Assembly (NCBI RefSeq): GCF_007859865.1
Contig: NZ_SJPI01000001.1
Coordinates: forward strand, 2,621,132 to 2,685,131
Direction: 5' to 3'
Length of the DNA: 64,000 nt
DNA from: Rubripirellula amarantea
Lineage (GTDB): Bacteria; Planctomycetota; Planctomycetia; Pirellulales; Pirellulaceae
Made by a program: the position numbers and the translations under genes. A model generated the notes under the pieces. The model had not been told where the DNA came from. It saw nothing but the letters and a program-made list of their open reading frames with translations, and ran no database searches. The first letter of the stretch is position 1, and each line of letters begins with the position of its first letter. Of the stretch, positions 44,389 through 52,621 are shown piece after piece.

Positions 44389-45747
44389 TCAATCGTCGAA
44401 ATCCACTGCGGTTTCTCGAATCAGTGATTGCAGTTCAAGCTCGAGCTTCAACAGGTCGCTGTCATCGACTTCCCAAGCAAGCGACGGTTCCGACGAATCC
44501 GTTGATTCAATCGCAGTGCTTGGAATAGATGGGGGGCTCGGCATTAGGAAGTAGGAAATCGCACTCAATGCGATCAAGCCAGCAACAGCGAACAGCCAAC
44601 TCGATCGCAATCGCTTTCGCTGCGTCTTCCTGGTTTGAATAGCCGGCAGGACGGTCGTGCCGGGTTGGCGAATATGAGCCAAGCACTCCTCTAAGTGATC
44701 AGCGAGATCACTTGCTGATGCGAAGCGATGATTGGGGTCTTTCTCAAGCAGTCGATCAACGATCTGTTCCAACCATAACGGCGTCTGGTTGTTGATTTTC
44801 GATAGCTGACGGTGCTGCTGCGTTCGGACTTTGTGCAGCGTTCCGTACGATGTTTCGGCGCGGAACGGCGAATGCCCGCATTGCATCGCAAACATCACGC
44901 TGCCGAGGCTGAACAAGTCGGTTCGTGCATCAACTGATTCGCCCGCCGATTGTTCGGGTGACATGTACTGGGGTGTTCCAGCGATCACGCCGCTGGAAGT
45001 GAGGCTGGCATCGTCGGCGGCTCGGGCAAGCCCAAAGTCGGTGATCAACACTCGCGACACGCTTGAGGGCATCAAGATGTTCGCGGGTTTGATGTCGCGG
45101 TGAACCAACCCCTGGTCGTGCGCCGCCGCGAGACCCCGAGCGATTTGCAGACTGACTTCGAGTGTGTTTTCGATCGACATGGGTGATGTGCGGTCGATAC
45201 GCTGCTGCAGCGATTCGCCTTTGATGTAGGGCATGACTAGAAACGGAATACCGTTCCACTCCGAAACACCGTAGATCGCGATCACGTTATCGTGAACGAC
45301 TGCGGCTGCGGCTTGAGCCTCGCGAGCAAACCTTACTCGGGCCGCAGAATTGCTGCTGTAGGTCGGATTGAGAAGCTTGATGGCAACGAATCGATCCAGC
45401 GAAACATCGTGCCCCTTCAACACAACTCCCATGCCACCGCGCCCGATCACGCCCGTGATCTCGTATCCTCCGAAGCGTCCCATCATGTTGGGATCGTCCG
45501 TCGGGTCGAGAACGCTAGAGACGTCTATGGTGCAACCTGCGGTTGCCCGTTCGAGTTCATTCGAGGTAAGGAACTTCTTGGCATCGTCCCAAAGATCTGG
45601 ATTTGCTGTACGCACCAACAAGGATTGGTCGCACTTGGGGCATTCGTTCAAGTGTTCTTCGAGTTCGATAAGTAACTCCGGTGAGATGTCTCCGGAAAGA
45701 AACTCATCGATCAATTGTGGACGGCAGGCTGTGTTGGCACGGTTCAT
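44389..45747 (-). CDS. Membrane Ser/Thr protein kinase with N-terminal zinc-finger-like segment
   Basis: A 452-residue Hanks-type kinase. Residues 1-60 contain His32-xxx-Cys36-xx-Cys39 (HLNECPKC), like the zinc-binding anti-sigma (ZAS) motif. Kinase domain 95-360: IGRGGMGVV P-loop (101-109), Lys124 in VAIK, HRD at 217-219, DFG at 238-240, GTPQYMSPEQ. A single membrane helix at about 380-400 is followed by a 50-residue acidic extracytoplasmic tail. ATG 45747 overlaps the TGA of the ECF sigma gene by four bases. The pair is therefore a sigma factor with a combined kinase/anti-sigma-like regulator. Confidence 0.9.
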   Translation of the reverse strand: MNRANTACRPQLIDEFLSGDISPELLIELEEHLNECPKCDQSLLVRTANPDLWDDAKKFLTSNELERATAGCTIDVSSVLDPTDDPNMMGRFGGYEITGVIGRGGMGVVLKGHDVSLDRFVAIKLLNPTYSSNSAARVRFAREAQAAAAVVHDNVIAIYGVSEWNGIPFLVMPYIKGESLQQRIDRTSPMSIENTLEVSLQIARGLAAAHDQGLVHRDIKPANILMPSSVSRVLITDFGLARAADDASLTSSGVIAGTPQYMSPEQSAGESVDARTDLFSLGSVMFAMQCGHSPFRAETSYGTLHKVRTQQHRQLSKINNQTPLWLEQIVDRLLEKDPNHRFASASDLADHLEECLAHIRQPGTTVLPAIQTRKTQRKRLRSSWLFAVAGLIALSAISYFLMPSPPSIPSTAIESTDSSEPSLAWEVDDSDLLKLELELQSLIRETAVDFDD

Positions 45748-46340
45748 GAGTTCAGCCCCATGTCGAGTTCTTGAACTTTCTGTTTCAGCCGAAGCATGAC
45801 ACGGCTGCGAGCGGTGTAGACACTGCCTCGAGATCGACCGAGTTGCTTGGCTACTTGGTCGACGTCGATTCCCTCGACGGTGGTTTGCCAAAATGCATTC
45901 CAGGTATCGTCGTGGAAGTCATTGCGGATTTGGTCAGCCGCGACGCGGAAGATCTCGCGGCGGTACTCAAGATCCAAAGTTTCGGTCATCGCATCCGGTG
46001 CGGGTTGTTCGTGAAGCAGTCCTATCATTTCGCTACCGCCGGCCCCTCGATCTGGAACCCCTCGGGTCATCGCGTTGATGATCGCTCTTCTCGCGATGGT
46101 TCTTAGCCATGTGCGAAACTTGGCTCGGTCGTCGTCCGGTTCAAAACGCTCGATGGCGTTGGCGATTGCCAACAAGACTTGTTGGGCCAAGTCGTCAGCG
46201 TCTGCTGGTTGCATTCCTCGCAGTTGAGCCATTCGCTCGACCACGGGCCGATACATCGCCGAAAACTCTCGCCACGCAGTAGCATCCTGCGGGTCGCGAA
46301 TTTTCAGCAATAGGCTGGCGCGGGTTTCCGGATCGGGCAT
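45744..46340 (-). CDS. ECF-type RNA polymerase sigma factor
   Basis: A 198-residue sigma factor. Region 2 (DATAWREFSAMYRPVVERMAQ..., ADADDLAQQVLLAIANAIERF, FRTWLRTIARRAIINAM) and region 4 (AFWQTTVEGIDVDQVAKQLGRSRGSVYTARSRVMLRLKQKV) are clear. ATG 46340 is preferred to a TTG at 46358. It belongs to the planctomycete ECF groups that are encoded next to Ser/Thr kinases; the following kinase gene overlaps by ATGA. Target genes are unknown; autoregulation is likely. Confidence 0.9.
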   Translation of the reverse strand: MPDPETRASLLLKIRDPQDATAWREFSAMYRPVVERMAQLRGMQPADADDLAQQVLLAIANAIERFEPDDDRAKFRTWLRTIARRAIINAMTRGVPDRGAGGSEMIGLLHEQPAPDAMTETLDLEYRREIFRVAADQIRNDFHDDTWNAFWQTTVEGIDVDQVAKQLGRSRGSVYTARSRVMLRLKQKVQELDMGLNS

Positions 46341-46436
46341 TGGGACAATTGTCGACAAAGAGGACGAAATCTACGTTTCGTCAATCTACACACACGCCGC
46401 GAAGGAATCTGTCAGTACCGCGCCGATTTTTTGTCG

Positions 46437-48566
46437 TCAGGGCGAGATGTGGTAGCGATGGCAGTCCACGCACGAATCGCTAGCGGCATTCTTATGGTGA
46501 CACGCTGCGCAATCTTGCTGTTCGATCGGAACAAATTCAGCGATGGACTCGCTCGAAATCGTGCTAACATCCAACCCCGATTGCACTTGATGGCAAGCCT
46601 TGCAATCTGACAATGACGCGATGTTCAAATGCGGAGTATGCGAGAACTTTGTGAACTGACTGCGGCTACCCACCAGTGGCTCGGATTTCCAAAGTCCTGC
46701 ATAGGAGGCTGCTCCCGCGTGGCACTGTAGACATGCCTTGACCGCTTTGTGCTCTAACATCTGGACGTTGAACTTGTCCAAGCCGCCAAGTTGTGCCGCG
46801 GCTTCGATGACGGCGACGAGCGAGGGATCGGCATGACCACTACCACGATATCGGATCGCCAATCGAGTGTCGTCGCGATACCAACCGCCTGATTTCAACA
46901 TTCGATCGGCATCAAACCGCTTCTTCGATTTGGGCTCGGAGGTATCCTGAACGGCTAATGGATCGCCACCCAGCAGATCGTCATCACCCAGCAGATCGTC
47001 ACCCAGCAGATCGTCACCCAGCAGATCGTCACCGAGCAGGGCATCGCCACCGAGTGGATCATCACCACCGAGTAAGTCGTTACCGACCAGTAAGTCGTCA
47101 CCTGCGAGCAAGTCATCTTGTTCCAGTAACTCGTCGTCGCCCGGTTTCTGGAACTGGACAGCTCGAAACACGCTGGCCTGCTGGCGTCGCTGGGCGAACG
47201 CGGATCGTTCGCCGAACCATCGTTCGATGGCACCGTCAACGAGTTGTGGTGAAAACGATTGAGCTAAGTGGTTGGCCGTTTCTTGTTTGATACCCGAAGC
47301 GACTAGTCGATCTACGATTGCGGTTTGTCCGTCGAACGAAATTCGTTCCATCAGTTCGCGAAGCGAACCAGCCACAGTCGCCGCGAACTCAATGTCGCCA
47401 TCATTGTTGGGGTTCAATCGGGCAAACCCATCATCGGCAAGCCTGTTGATCGCCTTGGTTGTTGCCTTGTCGTCGGCGCCCCGCAGCAACAATCGCGTTA
47501 GCGGGGATACGTTTCCGTCGAAGAAACCCGTCGCCGCTTCGGGCCAATTTGCAATCGACTTTGCTGCCGATTCGGGGATCGTTGGCAACGCGAGTAGTTC
47601 CAAACCTTCGGATACTTCCAAACGCAGCCCGTCATCATGACAGGACGCGCAGGCTGCTTCATAGCTGACCGTGCGTGCCACCTGCCCGAGCGCATCCACC
47701 GTGTGACACTTGCTGCAGTCAAAGGTCATGCCCGATGATTCACCCGCACCAGACGATGCGGGGTAGTGCTTGGTCATGTGAGTTCGGTGGTCGAAGCCGA
47801 TGTTTCCTCCTCGCCCGTACGGCCAGTCACCGAACGAAGGGTGCGAGGAAGCGAAATCGCCAAATCGGTCTTGATGACAGGTTTGGCACTGGGCATCAGA
47901 AAGTCGTCTCAGGTCGTGCTCTGCCCCGTGATGTTCACGATGACATGCACTGCACTGGATGTTCTCTTGATCGACGGCTGGTGAGGGCAGAGCGTCGTGC
48001 CACGAGGTACTTCGATCGGAGGTGCCGGAAGTCGCTGATGCTAAACGAAGCTGGTCTCGCTGGTTGATAGGTAAGTTGTGAGCCTTCATTGCGGTATCGC
48101 GATCGATCGTCACATGGTGACAATCCATGCACAACTGCGATTGAGACCTTGCGTTATCGCCCATGCCGATCACATGGGAAGCCACTTGGGTGAGCGAGAA
48201 GGTTCCCGGTTCATTCACATCAACATGACAGGACGCACATCGCTGTGTCTCTAAAGTTGATTCCAGGATTTGGGCGTGAGCGGACGACAAATCACCCGGT
48301 TTGATCACGCTGGCCGGTTCCGACAACCATGCCATTGCCACGACAATCGCGACCAACAACAACGAACTTAGAAACGCGACTTGCTTCTTTCGTCCTGCCC
48401 ACGTGCGGCGGGGCCGACAGGCTTCGGCCAAGGGACAACGTCCACGCTGATTGGGACCAAAGCTGCATTTCGATGTGCTGCCTTCGCCAGAGTGTCCACA
48501 CATCCAACGTTCGTTGGGTCGGTCCAGCCCCGAGGGACGAGCGATATCAAGTTCGTCGCGACGCAT
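46437..48566 (-). CDS. Membrane-anchored decaheme c-type cytochrome with DDLLG repeat
   Basis: A 709-residue protein. Residues 1-60 are cytoplasmic with four Cys (23, 34, 44, 50: MCGH, SKC, GRC, EAC) that could bind a metal; one membrane helix at 62-81 follows. The exported part has ten CxxCH sites: six before residue 350 (CASCH at 110, CMDCH, CSACH, CQTCH, CSKCH, CASCH) and four in the last 130 residues (CLQCH, CKACH, CAACH, CVDCH), several with distal His-rich neighbours, as in multiheme electron-transfer proteins. Between them lies a heme-free helical part and an acidic DDLLG repeat (about 477-533). ATG 48566 starts 5 bases after the cytochrome-b-like gene. Last gene of the three-gene unit. 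Confidence 0.85.
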   Translation of the reverse strand: MRRDELDIARPSGLDRPNERWMCGHSGEGSTSKCSFGPNQRGRCPLAEACRPRRTWAGRKKQVAFLSSLLLVAIVVAMAWLSEPASVIKPGDLSSAHAQILESTLETQRCASCHVDVNEPGTFSLTQVASHVIGMGDNARSQSQLCMDCHHVTIDRDTAMKAHNLPINQRDQLRLASATSGTSDRSTSWHDALPSPAVDQENIQCSACHREHHGAEHDLRRLSDAQCQTCHQDRFGDFASSHPSFGDWPYGRGGNIGFDHRTHMTKHYPASSGAGESSGMTFDCSKCHTVDALGQVARTVSYEAACASCHDDGLRLEVSEGLELLALPTIPESAAKSIANWPEAATGFFDGNVSPLTRLLLRGADDKATTKAINRLADDGFARLNPNNDGDIEFAATVAGSLRELMERISFDGQTAIVDRLVASGIKQETANHLAQSFSPQLVDGAIERWFGERSAFAQRRQQASVFRAVQFQKPGDDELLEQDDLLAGDDLLVGNDLLGGDDPLGGDALLGDDLLGDDLLGDDLLGDDDLLGGDPLAVQDTSEPKSKKRFDADRMLKSGGWYRDDTRLAIRYRGSGHADPSLVAVIEAAAQLGGLDKFNVQMLEHKAVKACLQCHAGAASYAGLWKSEPLVGSRSQFTKFSHTPHLNIASLSDCKACHQVQSGLDVSTISSESIAEFVPIEQQDCAACHHKNAASDSCVDCHRYHISP
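46969..47138. repeat. Coding 15-bp repeat giving DDLLG units
   Basis: Within the decaheme gene, CAGCAGATCGTCACC (plus strand) is repeated exactly at 46989-47003, 47004-47018 and 47019-47033, with variants on both sides. On the coding strand it yields DDLLG/GDDLLG units, about eleven in all. The frame is preserved, with units of 15 or 18 bases. Confidence 0.9.
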
Positions 48567-48571
48567 GACGG

Positions 48572-49393
48572 CTAGCCCAAATACCGGAGCGAAATGATGG
48601 TGTGGGCAATCGCTGCAACGACGAGCACGATCGACAGGAAACTGTGGACGACGACCCACAATCGCAAACGCAACTGCAAGGCAAATTGGTAGTCGAGATC
48701 ATCACGTCGTCGAACTAACGCGGCTAACTTGCCGGATGTGGATCGACCTTCGGTTTCCATGTAGCGGTCTAATTCGCGAAGTCCACTAAGCAATCGCCTT
48801 CGTCTGACACCCGTTGGCACCAACACATAAGTGAGCGAAGGACGCGAATTGAAAAACGGGTGCAGGTACTTCGTGTAGAAATTACCGAGCACACGAATAG
48901 CAGAGGTTTCGCCTAATTCGTCAAGCAAACCACGGGCTGTTGTGGATATCTGATCGCGATGCCAACTGACGCGATCAAAGCGATGTTGTCCTTGAACGCT
49001 CGTCAGCCGCTTTGGCAAAGTTCGCGAAGCGTAGATTCCATAGAATCCGCTGAGGGTGACAATTAGAAAAAACAGAGACAACGCACATTCAAAGAACCCG
49101 TCGCCAATCAAGTTGGGAACGTGAAGCCAGTAGATCGCGCTGCTGAAAAAACCAGTGTAGAGATGCACCTGGGTCCAAGTGCTGACGTTGCCCAGCGGCA
49201 GAATCGGCAACCGGCGTCGGACGCCAATCAATACCAGACCCAGCAAGCACACCAGCAGTGTTGCCCCGGTAAAGATCGAAGCATGTCCCAATCGTGATCG
49301 TATCACCCAGGTGATGCCGGCAAAAAGCAGCACGGCTAGCAAAGTGGTTGCGACGGCGTAATTTCGACGTTGCCGAAAGGAGAGCTTCCTCAT
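48572..49393 (-). CDS. Cytochrome-b-like membrane protein
   Basis: A 273-residue protein with about five membrane helices: two near the N-terminus (18-38, 44-62), one with WTQVHLYTGFFSSAIYWLHV, one with ALSLFFLIVTLSGFYGIYA, and a last one with VHSFLSIVLVVAAIAHTIISLRYL. Paired His in the third and last helices could bind b hemes, as in the cytochrome b561/ferric-reductase type. A soluble basic loop of about 110 residues lies before the last helix. ATG 49393 overlaps the TGA of the upstream ferredoxin gene by four bases. Middle gene of the three-gene unit; it would link the Fe-S protein to the multiheme protein. Confidence 0.75.
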   Translation of the reverse strand: MRKLSFRQRRNYAVATTLLAVLLFAGITWVIRSRLGHASIFTGATLLVCLLGLVLIGVRRRLPILPLGNVSTWTQVHLYTGFFSSAIYWLHVPNLIGDGFFECALSLFFLIVTLSGFYGIYASRTLPKRLTSVQGQHRFDRVSWHRDQISTTARGLLDELGETSAIRVLGNFYTKYLHPFFNSRPSLTYVLVPTGVRRRRLLSGLRELDRYMETEGRSTSGKLAALVRRRDDLDYQFALQLRLRLWVVVHSFLSIVLVVAAIAHTIISLRYLG

Positions 49394-51255
49394 GCGGCAC
49401 CTCGTTGATCGAGCCACTCTCGCAGTGGGCTAGATTCCGTCAGGTCGATTCGTACCATCGCATCATGCGGACACGCTGCTGCACACGCGGGGCCGCTTGG
49501 CGATTCCTGGCACATATCGCATTTGGTTGCTTTGCGAATAGGTCGTCCGGTGCTAACGTCTACAAACGGCCGGCCGGTTCGGTCTTGAACTTCGACCATG
49601 TTGATGTTTTCGTAGGGGCAAGCTGACGCGCACGTACCGCAGCCCACGCAGATCGATTCATGGATTCCCACGACTCCGGTTTCCAGATTGCGAGAAATCG
49701 CGCCGGTGGGGCAACCGATCATGCAAACCGGATCTTGGCACTGCATGCAGGCCTGAGTGAACTGCAAACGCTCGTGCGAAACTCCCTGGCGGATGAAACG
49801 CGGATTTCCGTCATGAGTTGCCGCGCACGCTTTGACGCAGTCATCGCACCGGGTACAGCGGTGCAGGTCAATCACCATCGCTTGTCGACCATTATTGAGA
49901 CGGTTTTGAACGATGAACTCAAGCAGTCCCGTGGGTTGAAACTGTTGTCCCGATGAACTCGGTAAGTCTTGCCAATCAGCCGAGGCTTTGTCGTCGTCGC
50001 GCTCGCGTCGCCGACGGTCTCGCGTCACACGGCGACGTTCTTGGCTAGGTGGCTGCGAAGCTTGCGTCAACCAATCCGCGACTTGTTCCGGCAGTTCGCT
50101 TCGCCGTACGTGCGGCATCACTTCGGTGGCAAACGTTTCAACTGGAATTTGCAGCGTATCGAGAAATCCAATGGCGCGAAGCGAGTTCTTTAATGTTTGC
50201 GGCGGCGTGCCTTCTGGACGAGCGACGTTGTGCGCTAGTTCTTCCAGTCCAAATACGTGTCCTTTGCCTAAGTAAGCTGTCGTTCGCTCGGAAACACCGT
50301 AAGCTTGCGACAATCGGCCGAACCCACTTCGCACAATCACAAGGTCAGTTGGCATCGCACCTTCGGTTGCAACCAAAGGTTCGGACGCGATTTGCTCTTG
50401 AACGGGAAGTTCGCGAGTCTTTTTGTAATCTGAATTCCATTCCATCCGACCGAACGAACGCATCTGAGTAGCCTGGGCGACTCGTTGCAGATTTTCTTCG
50501 GGGACGTGGCGAAGCAGTGGAAGTTCGCGAAGGTGGACAGACAGCCAATGGCTTCGGTAATGATTGTCGAGCGAGTCGGCAAACTTTCGATCGCGACGAA
50601 GGATCTTGAGTCCTTGCCAACGGATCTCGAGTAACGCTGCTTCGGATTTCGCGACCACCGTCGCCGTTCGCGGTGACCGGTACATGGCCGCGACCTCACC
50701 GAATAATTCACCCGGTCCAAGCGTTACCGTGTTTCCGCCTTTTAACACCGCAGCAAAGTCCTGCAAGAAGATCGCCGGATGGTCATCGACCTCTCGGATC
50801 GTCGCTTGCTGATTCGAATCAGAATTGCTCTCAGTAACATTCGTCGTGATTTGTGACTCGGTGCGAGCTTCCGTCAGTCCCTTGCCGGTGAAGCTGCGAC
50901 CCAGGTACTGACCCAACGCGTCTATCCACGACAGTGGTTTGTTGGTGTGGCGTCCCAGGCTTTCCGGGGGTAGCGAATCTACGACCACGCTGACTTCGCC
51001 CGCTAAGACTAGAAATGCACTGTTGCCGTAATCCCCTTCGCGAACAATGATCTCGCCGGGGTCACAACGATGCAGCTTTGTGTCACAACGTAGGATGCCG
51101 TCGATGGGGGTGCTGCGTGGAAAAGCCGACTCGTCCATCGATGCGAATGGTTCGCGAGTGCGCAGCCAAGAGATATCCGCAGTGGACATTAATTCGTCCA
51201 TCGGTTGACTCCACCGCTCTGGGCGGCGCACGGCAATGGGCTGCTCCGCCTTCAT
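49390..51255 (-). CDS. Cyclic-nucleotide-binding-fold / four-cluster [4Fe-4S] fusion protein
   Basis: A 621-residue soluble protein. Residues about 35-220 are a CRP-type cyclic-nucleotide-binding fold (GEIIVREGDYGNSAFLVLAGEVSV, LGPGELFGEVAAMYRSPRTATV) split by a 75-residue insertion; residues about 238-390 form a second, degenerate copy. A basic linker (RRRVTRDRRRRERDDD) leads to a ferredoxin domain with 16 Cys in four groups: CTRCDDCVKAC, CMQCQDPVCMIGCP, CVGCGTCASACP and CDMCQESPSGPACAAACP, as in DmsB/HybA/NrfC-type electron-transfer subunits. No Tat signal, so it is cytoplasmic. First gene of the unit with cytochrome-b-like and decaheme proteins. Confidence 0.88.
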   Translation of the reverse strand: MKAEQPIAVRRPERWSQPMDELMSTADISWLRTREPFASMDESAFPRSTPIDGILRCDTKLHRCDPGEIIVREGDYGNSAFLVLAGEVSVVVDSLPPESLGRHTNKPLSWIDALGQYLGRSFTGKGLTEARTESQITTNVTESNSDSNQQATIREVDDHPAIFLQDFAAVLKGGNTVTLGPGELFGEVAAMYRSPRTATVVAKSEAALLEIRWQGLKILRRDRKFADSLDNHYRSHWLSVHLRELPLLRHVPEENLQRVAQATQMRSFGRMEWNSDYKKTRELPVQEQIASEPLVATEGAMPTDLVIVRSGFGRLSQAYGVSERTTAYLGKGHVFGLEELAHNVARPEGTPPQTLKNSLRAIGFLDTLQIPVETFATEVMPHVRRSELPEQVADWLTQASQPPSQERRRVTRDRRRRERDDDKASADWQDLPSSSGQQFQPTGLLEFIVQNRLNNGRQAMVIDLHRCTRCDDCVKACAATHDGNPRFIRQGVSHERLQFTQACMQCQDPVCMIGCPTGAISRNLETGVVGIHESICVGCGTCASACPYENINMVEVQDRTGRPFVDVSTGRPIRKATKCDMCQESPSGPACAAACPHDAMVRIDLTESSPLREWLDQRGAA

Positions 51256-51410
51256 GATGTCCTTAGAAGTAGGCGTTTCGCAGATACAAAGTCAAGAGAG
51301 ACTTTGAGTTAAGGTCGTCGGCCTTGACGTGTTAGGTCCAGATCTTCTACCAACCACAAGGTTTAAGGAAATGACTGTACTGTTGCCATGGACCAGAGAA
51401 CGGATATCAC

Positions 51411-52427
51411 TTGAGTCAGCCGCCACCTACCGAACGATCCTTAGCTCAAGCGCAACGGTGGTGCGCTCGCAGAGTCGCTAGGATTCGTGAGCGTTGGTGG
51501 GAGTTTCTGAGCTGCCATCTGCCCAGGGTTGGCTGGTGCGTTGTACTGATCGCATCCTTGAGTGCCGGGTGTGCGACGTGGAATGAATCGTCGTCTTTGA
51601 TCTCGAAAAATCTAGACGCCGATGGCCAAGCCGCTCGGCTATCAACCTCAGTTGTCCATGCTTCGTCGGGTCAGGCGATTTTGGAAGCTGAGTTCATCAA
51701 AACAGATCTCGAGTCTTTGACCAGCGATCAAATGAAAGTGCTATGGAGCTGGGTGGATGAAACTTCGCTCAACCCCGGCCAGCGTCAAGGATTCATTGCC
51801 AATGGCCTTAGAGCAGGCATCGTTGTCGATGAAGCGAGATTCCGACAACAACTGAAAACCTTGGCACCGGCCAGCGATGTGGTCGACGACTTCTTATCGT
51901 CCGCCTCGGTAGCTAGCCGGGTTAATGAGGGCGTGGAACGAATCCCCATGCGAATCGGTCGCCGCTATGAATTGCCGGTGGGCAAGCCGAACGAGGGTGA
52001 ACACGTAACGCTCGTGCGAATCGATTCACAAACGATTGGAAGAACGGTTCAAGATCCGCAGTACCTTTTCGCACTTGAACCAGTGGAGCTAACGCCGCAA
52101 CGTCAACTGCACTTAAGACTGCGTCCCGAAGTACAGTACGGCGAAATGAAGCAAGCTTGGGTGGGAAGTGATTCAGCGATGCGGATCGATCGGCGTCGCG
52201 AAGTTTGGACCCTCAGCGAACTGGACTTGGACGTGATCGCTCAAGAAAACGATTTGCTGGTGATCACAGCGGACCGCATGCAGAGCGAAGATGGCGGACG
52301 AGCGTCGATCCAAGAATCGTCGGCACTAGCGACCAAGATGATGACCGGCAGCAGTGCTCAGCAAACCAACGAACAATTGTTCGTGCTAATTCGGGTTATC
52401 AAGATTCCGGATCAGTCCGCGAACTAG
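51411..52427 (+). CDS. Predicted lipoprotein, unknown
   Basis: A protein of up to 338 residues. A hydrophobic segment WCVVLIASLSAGC ends in a lipobox (LSAGC, Cys at about residue 53), so the mature protein would be a lipoprotein. The rest is soluble with mixed alpha/beta character (ILEAEFIKTDLESLTSDQMKVLW, QLHLRLRPEVQYGEM, DLLVITADRMQSEDGG) and no recognised domain. No in-frame ATG precedes the lipobox; the TTG at 51411 is assumed but the signal would start late, so the true start may be internal. Its 3' end overlaps the opposite-strand Cys-rich gene by 29 bases. Confidence 0.6.
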   Translation: MSQPPPTERSLAQAQRWCARRVARIRERWWEFLSCHLPRVGWCVVLIASLSAGCATWNESSSLISKNLDADGQAARLSTSVVHASSGQAILEAEFIKTDLESLTSDQMKVLWSWVDETSLNPGQRQGFIANGLRAGIVVDEARFRQQLKTLAPASDVVDDFLSSASVASRVNEGVERIPMRIGRRYELPVGKPNEGEHVTLVRIDSQTIGRTVQDPQYLFALEPVELTPQRQLHLRLRPEVQYGEMKQAWVGSDSAMRIDRRREVWTLSELDLDVIAQENDLLVITADRMQSEDGGRASIQESSALATKMMTGSSAQQTNEQLFVLIRVIKIPDQSAN

Positions 52428-52620
52428 GCGACTTCATCCCCAGGGATACGACGGGTTTGGTATCGGCAGCTTGGGGATTACGGCTACACGTACCGCAACT
52501 GCTCACATGCCCGGCTCCGTCTCGCGAACCGCTGCGAACGATTCGATAGATCCGTCGGCAAAGCCAAGCGGCAGCGACCAGGACGATCAGCGTTGCGATA
52601 ATGGGTTGCCAGGACAACAT
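52399..52620 (-). CDS. FeoB-associated Cys-rich membrane protein
   Basis: A 73-residue protein: one membrane helix (IIATLIVLVAAAWLCRRIY) and a Cys pair motif SSCGTCSRN, which fits the small FeoB-associated Cys-rich family. It starts one base after the feoB stop, so it is the third gene of the feo unit. Probably assists iron transfer at FeoB; mechanism unknown. Confidence 0.75.
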   Translation of the reverse strand: MLSWQPIIATLIVLVAAAWLCRRIYRIVRSGSRDGAGHVSSCGTCSRNPQAADTKPVVSLGMKSPSSRTDPES

Positions 52621-52621
52621 T

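Noticed and set aside
46437-48659. Earlier start of the decaheme gene at 48659 with an extra CSDCPHHH segment
   Set aside because: It would overlap the cytochrome-b-like gene by 88 bases; ATG 48566 lies in the expected position just after its stop.
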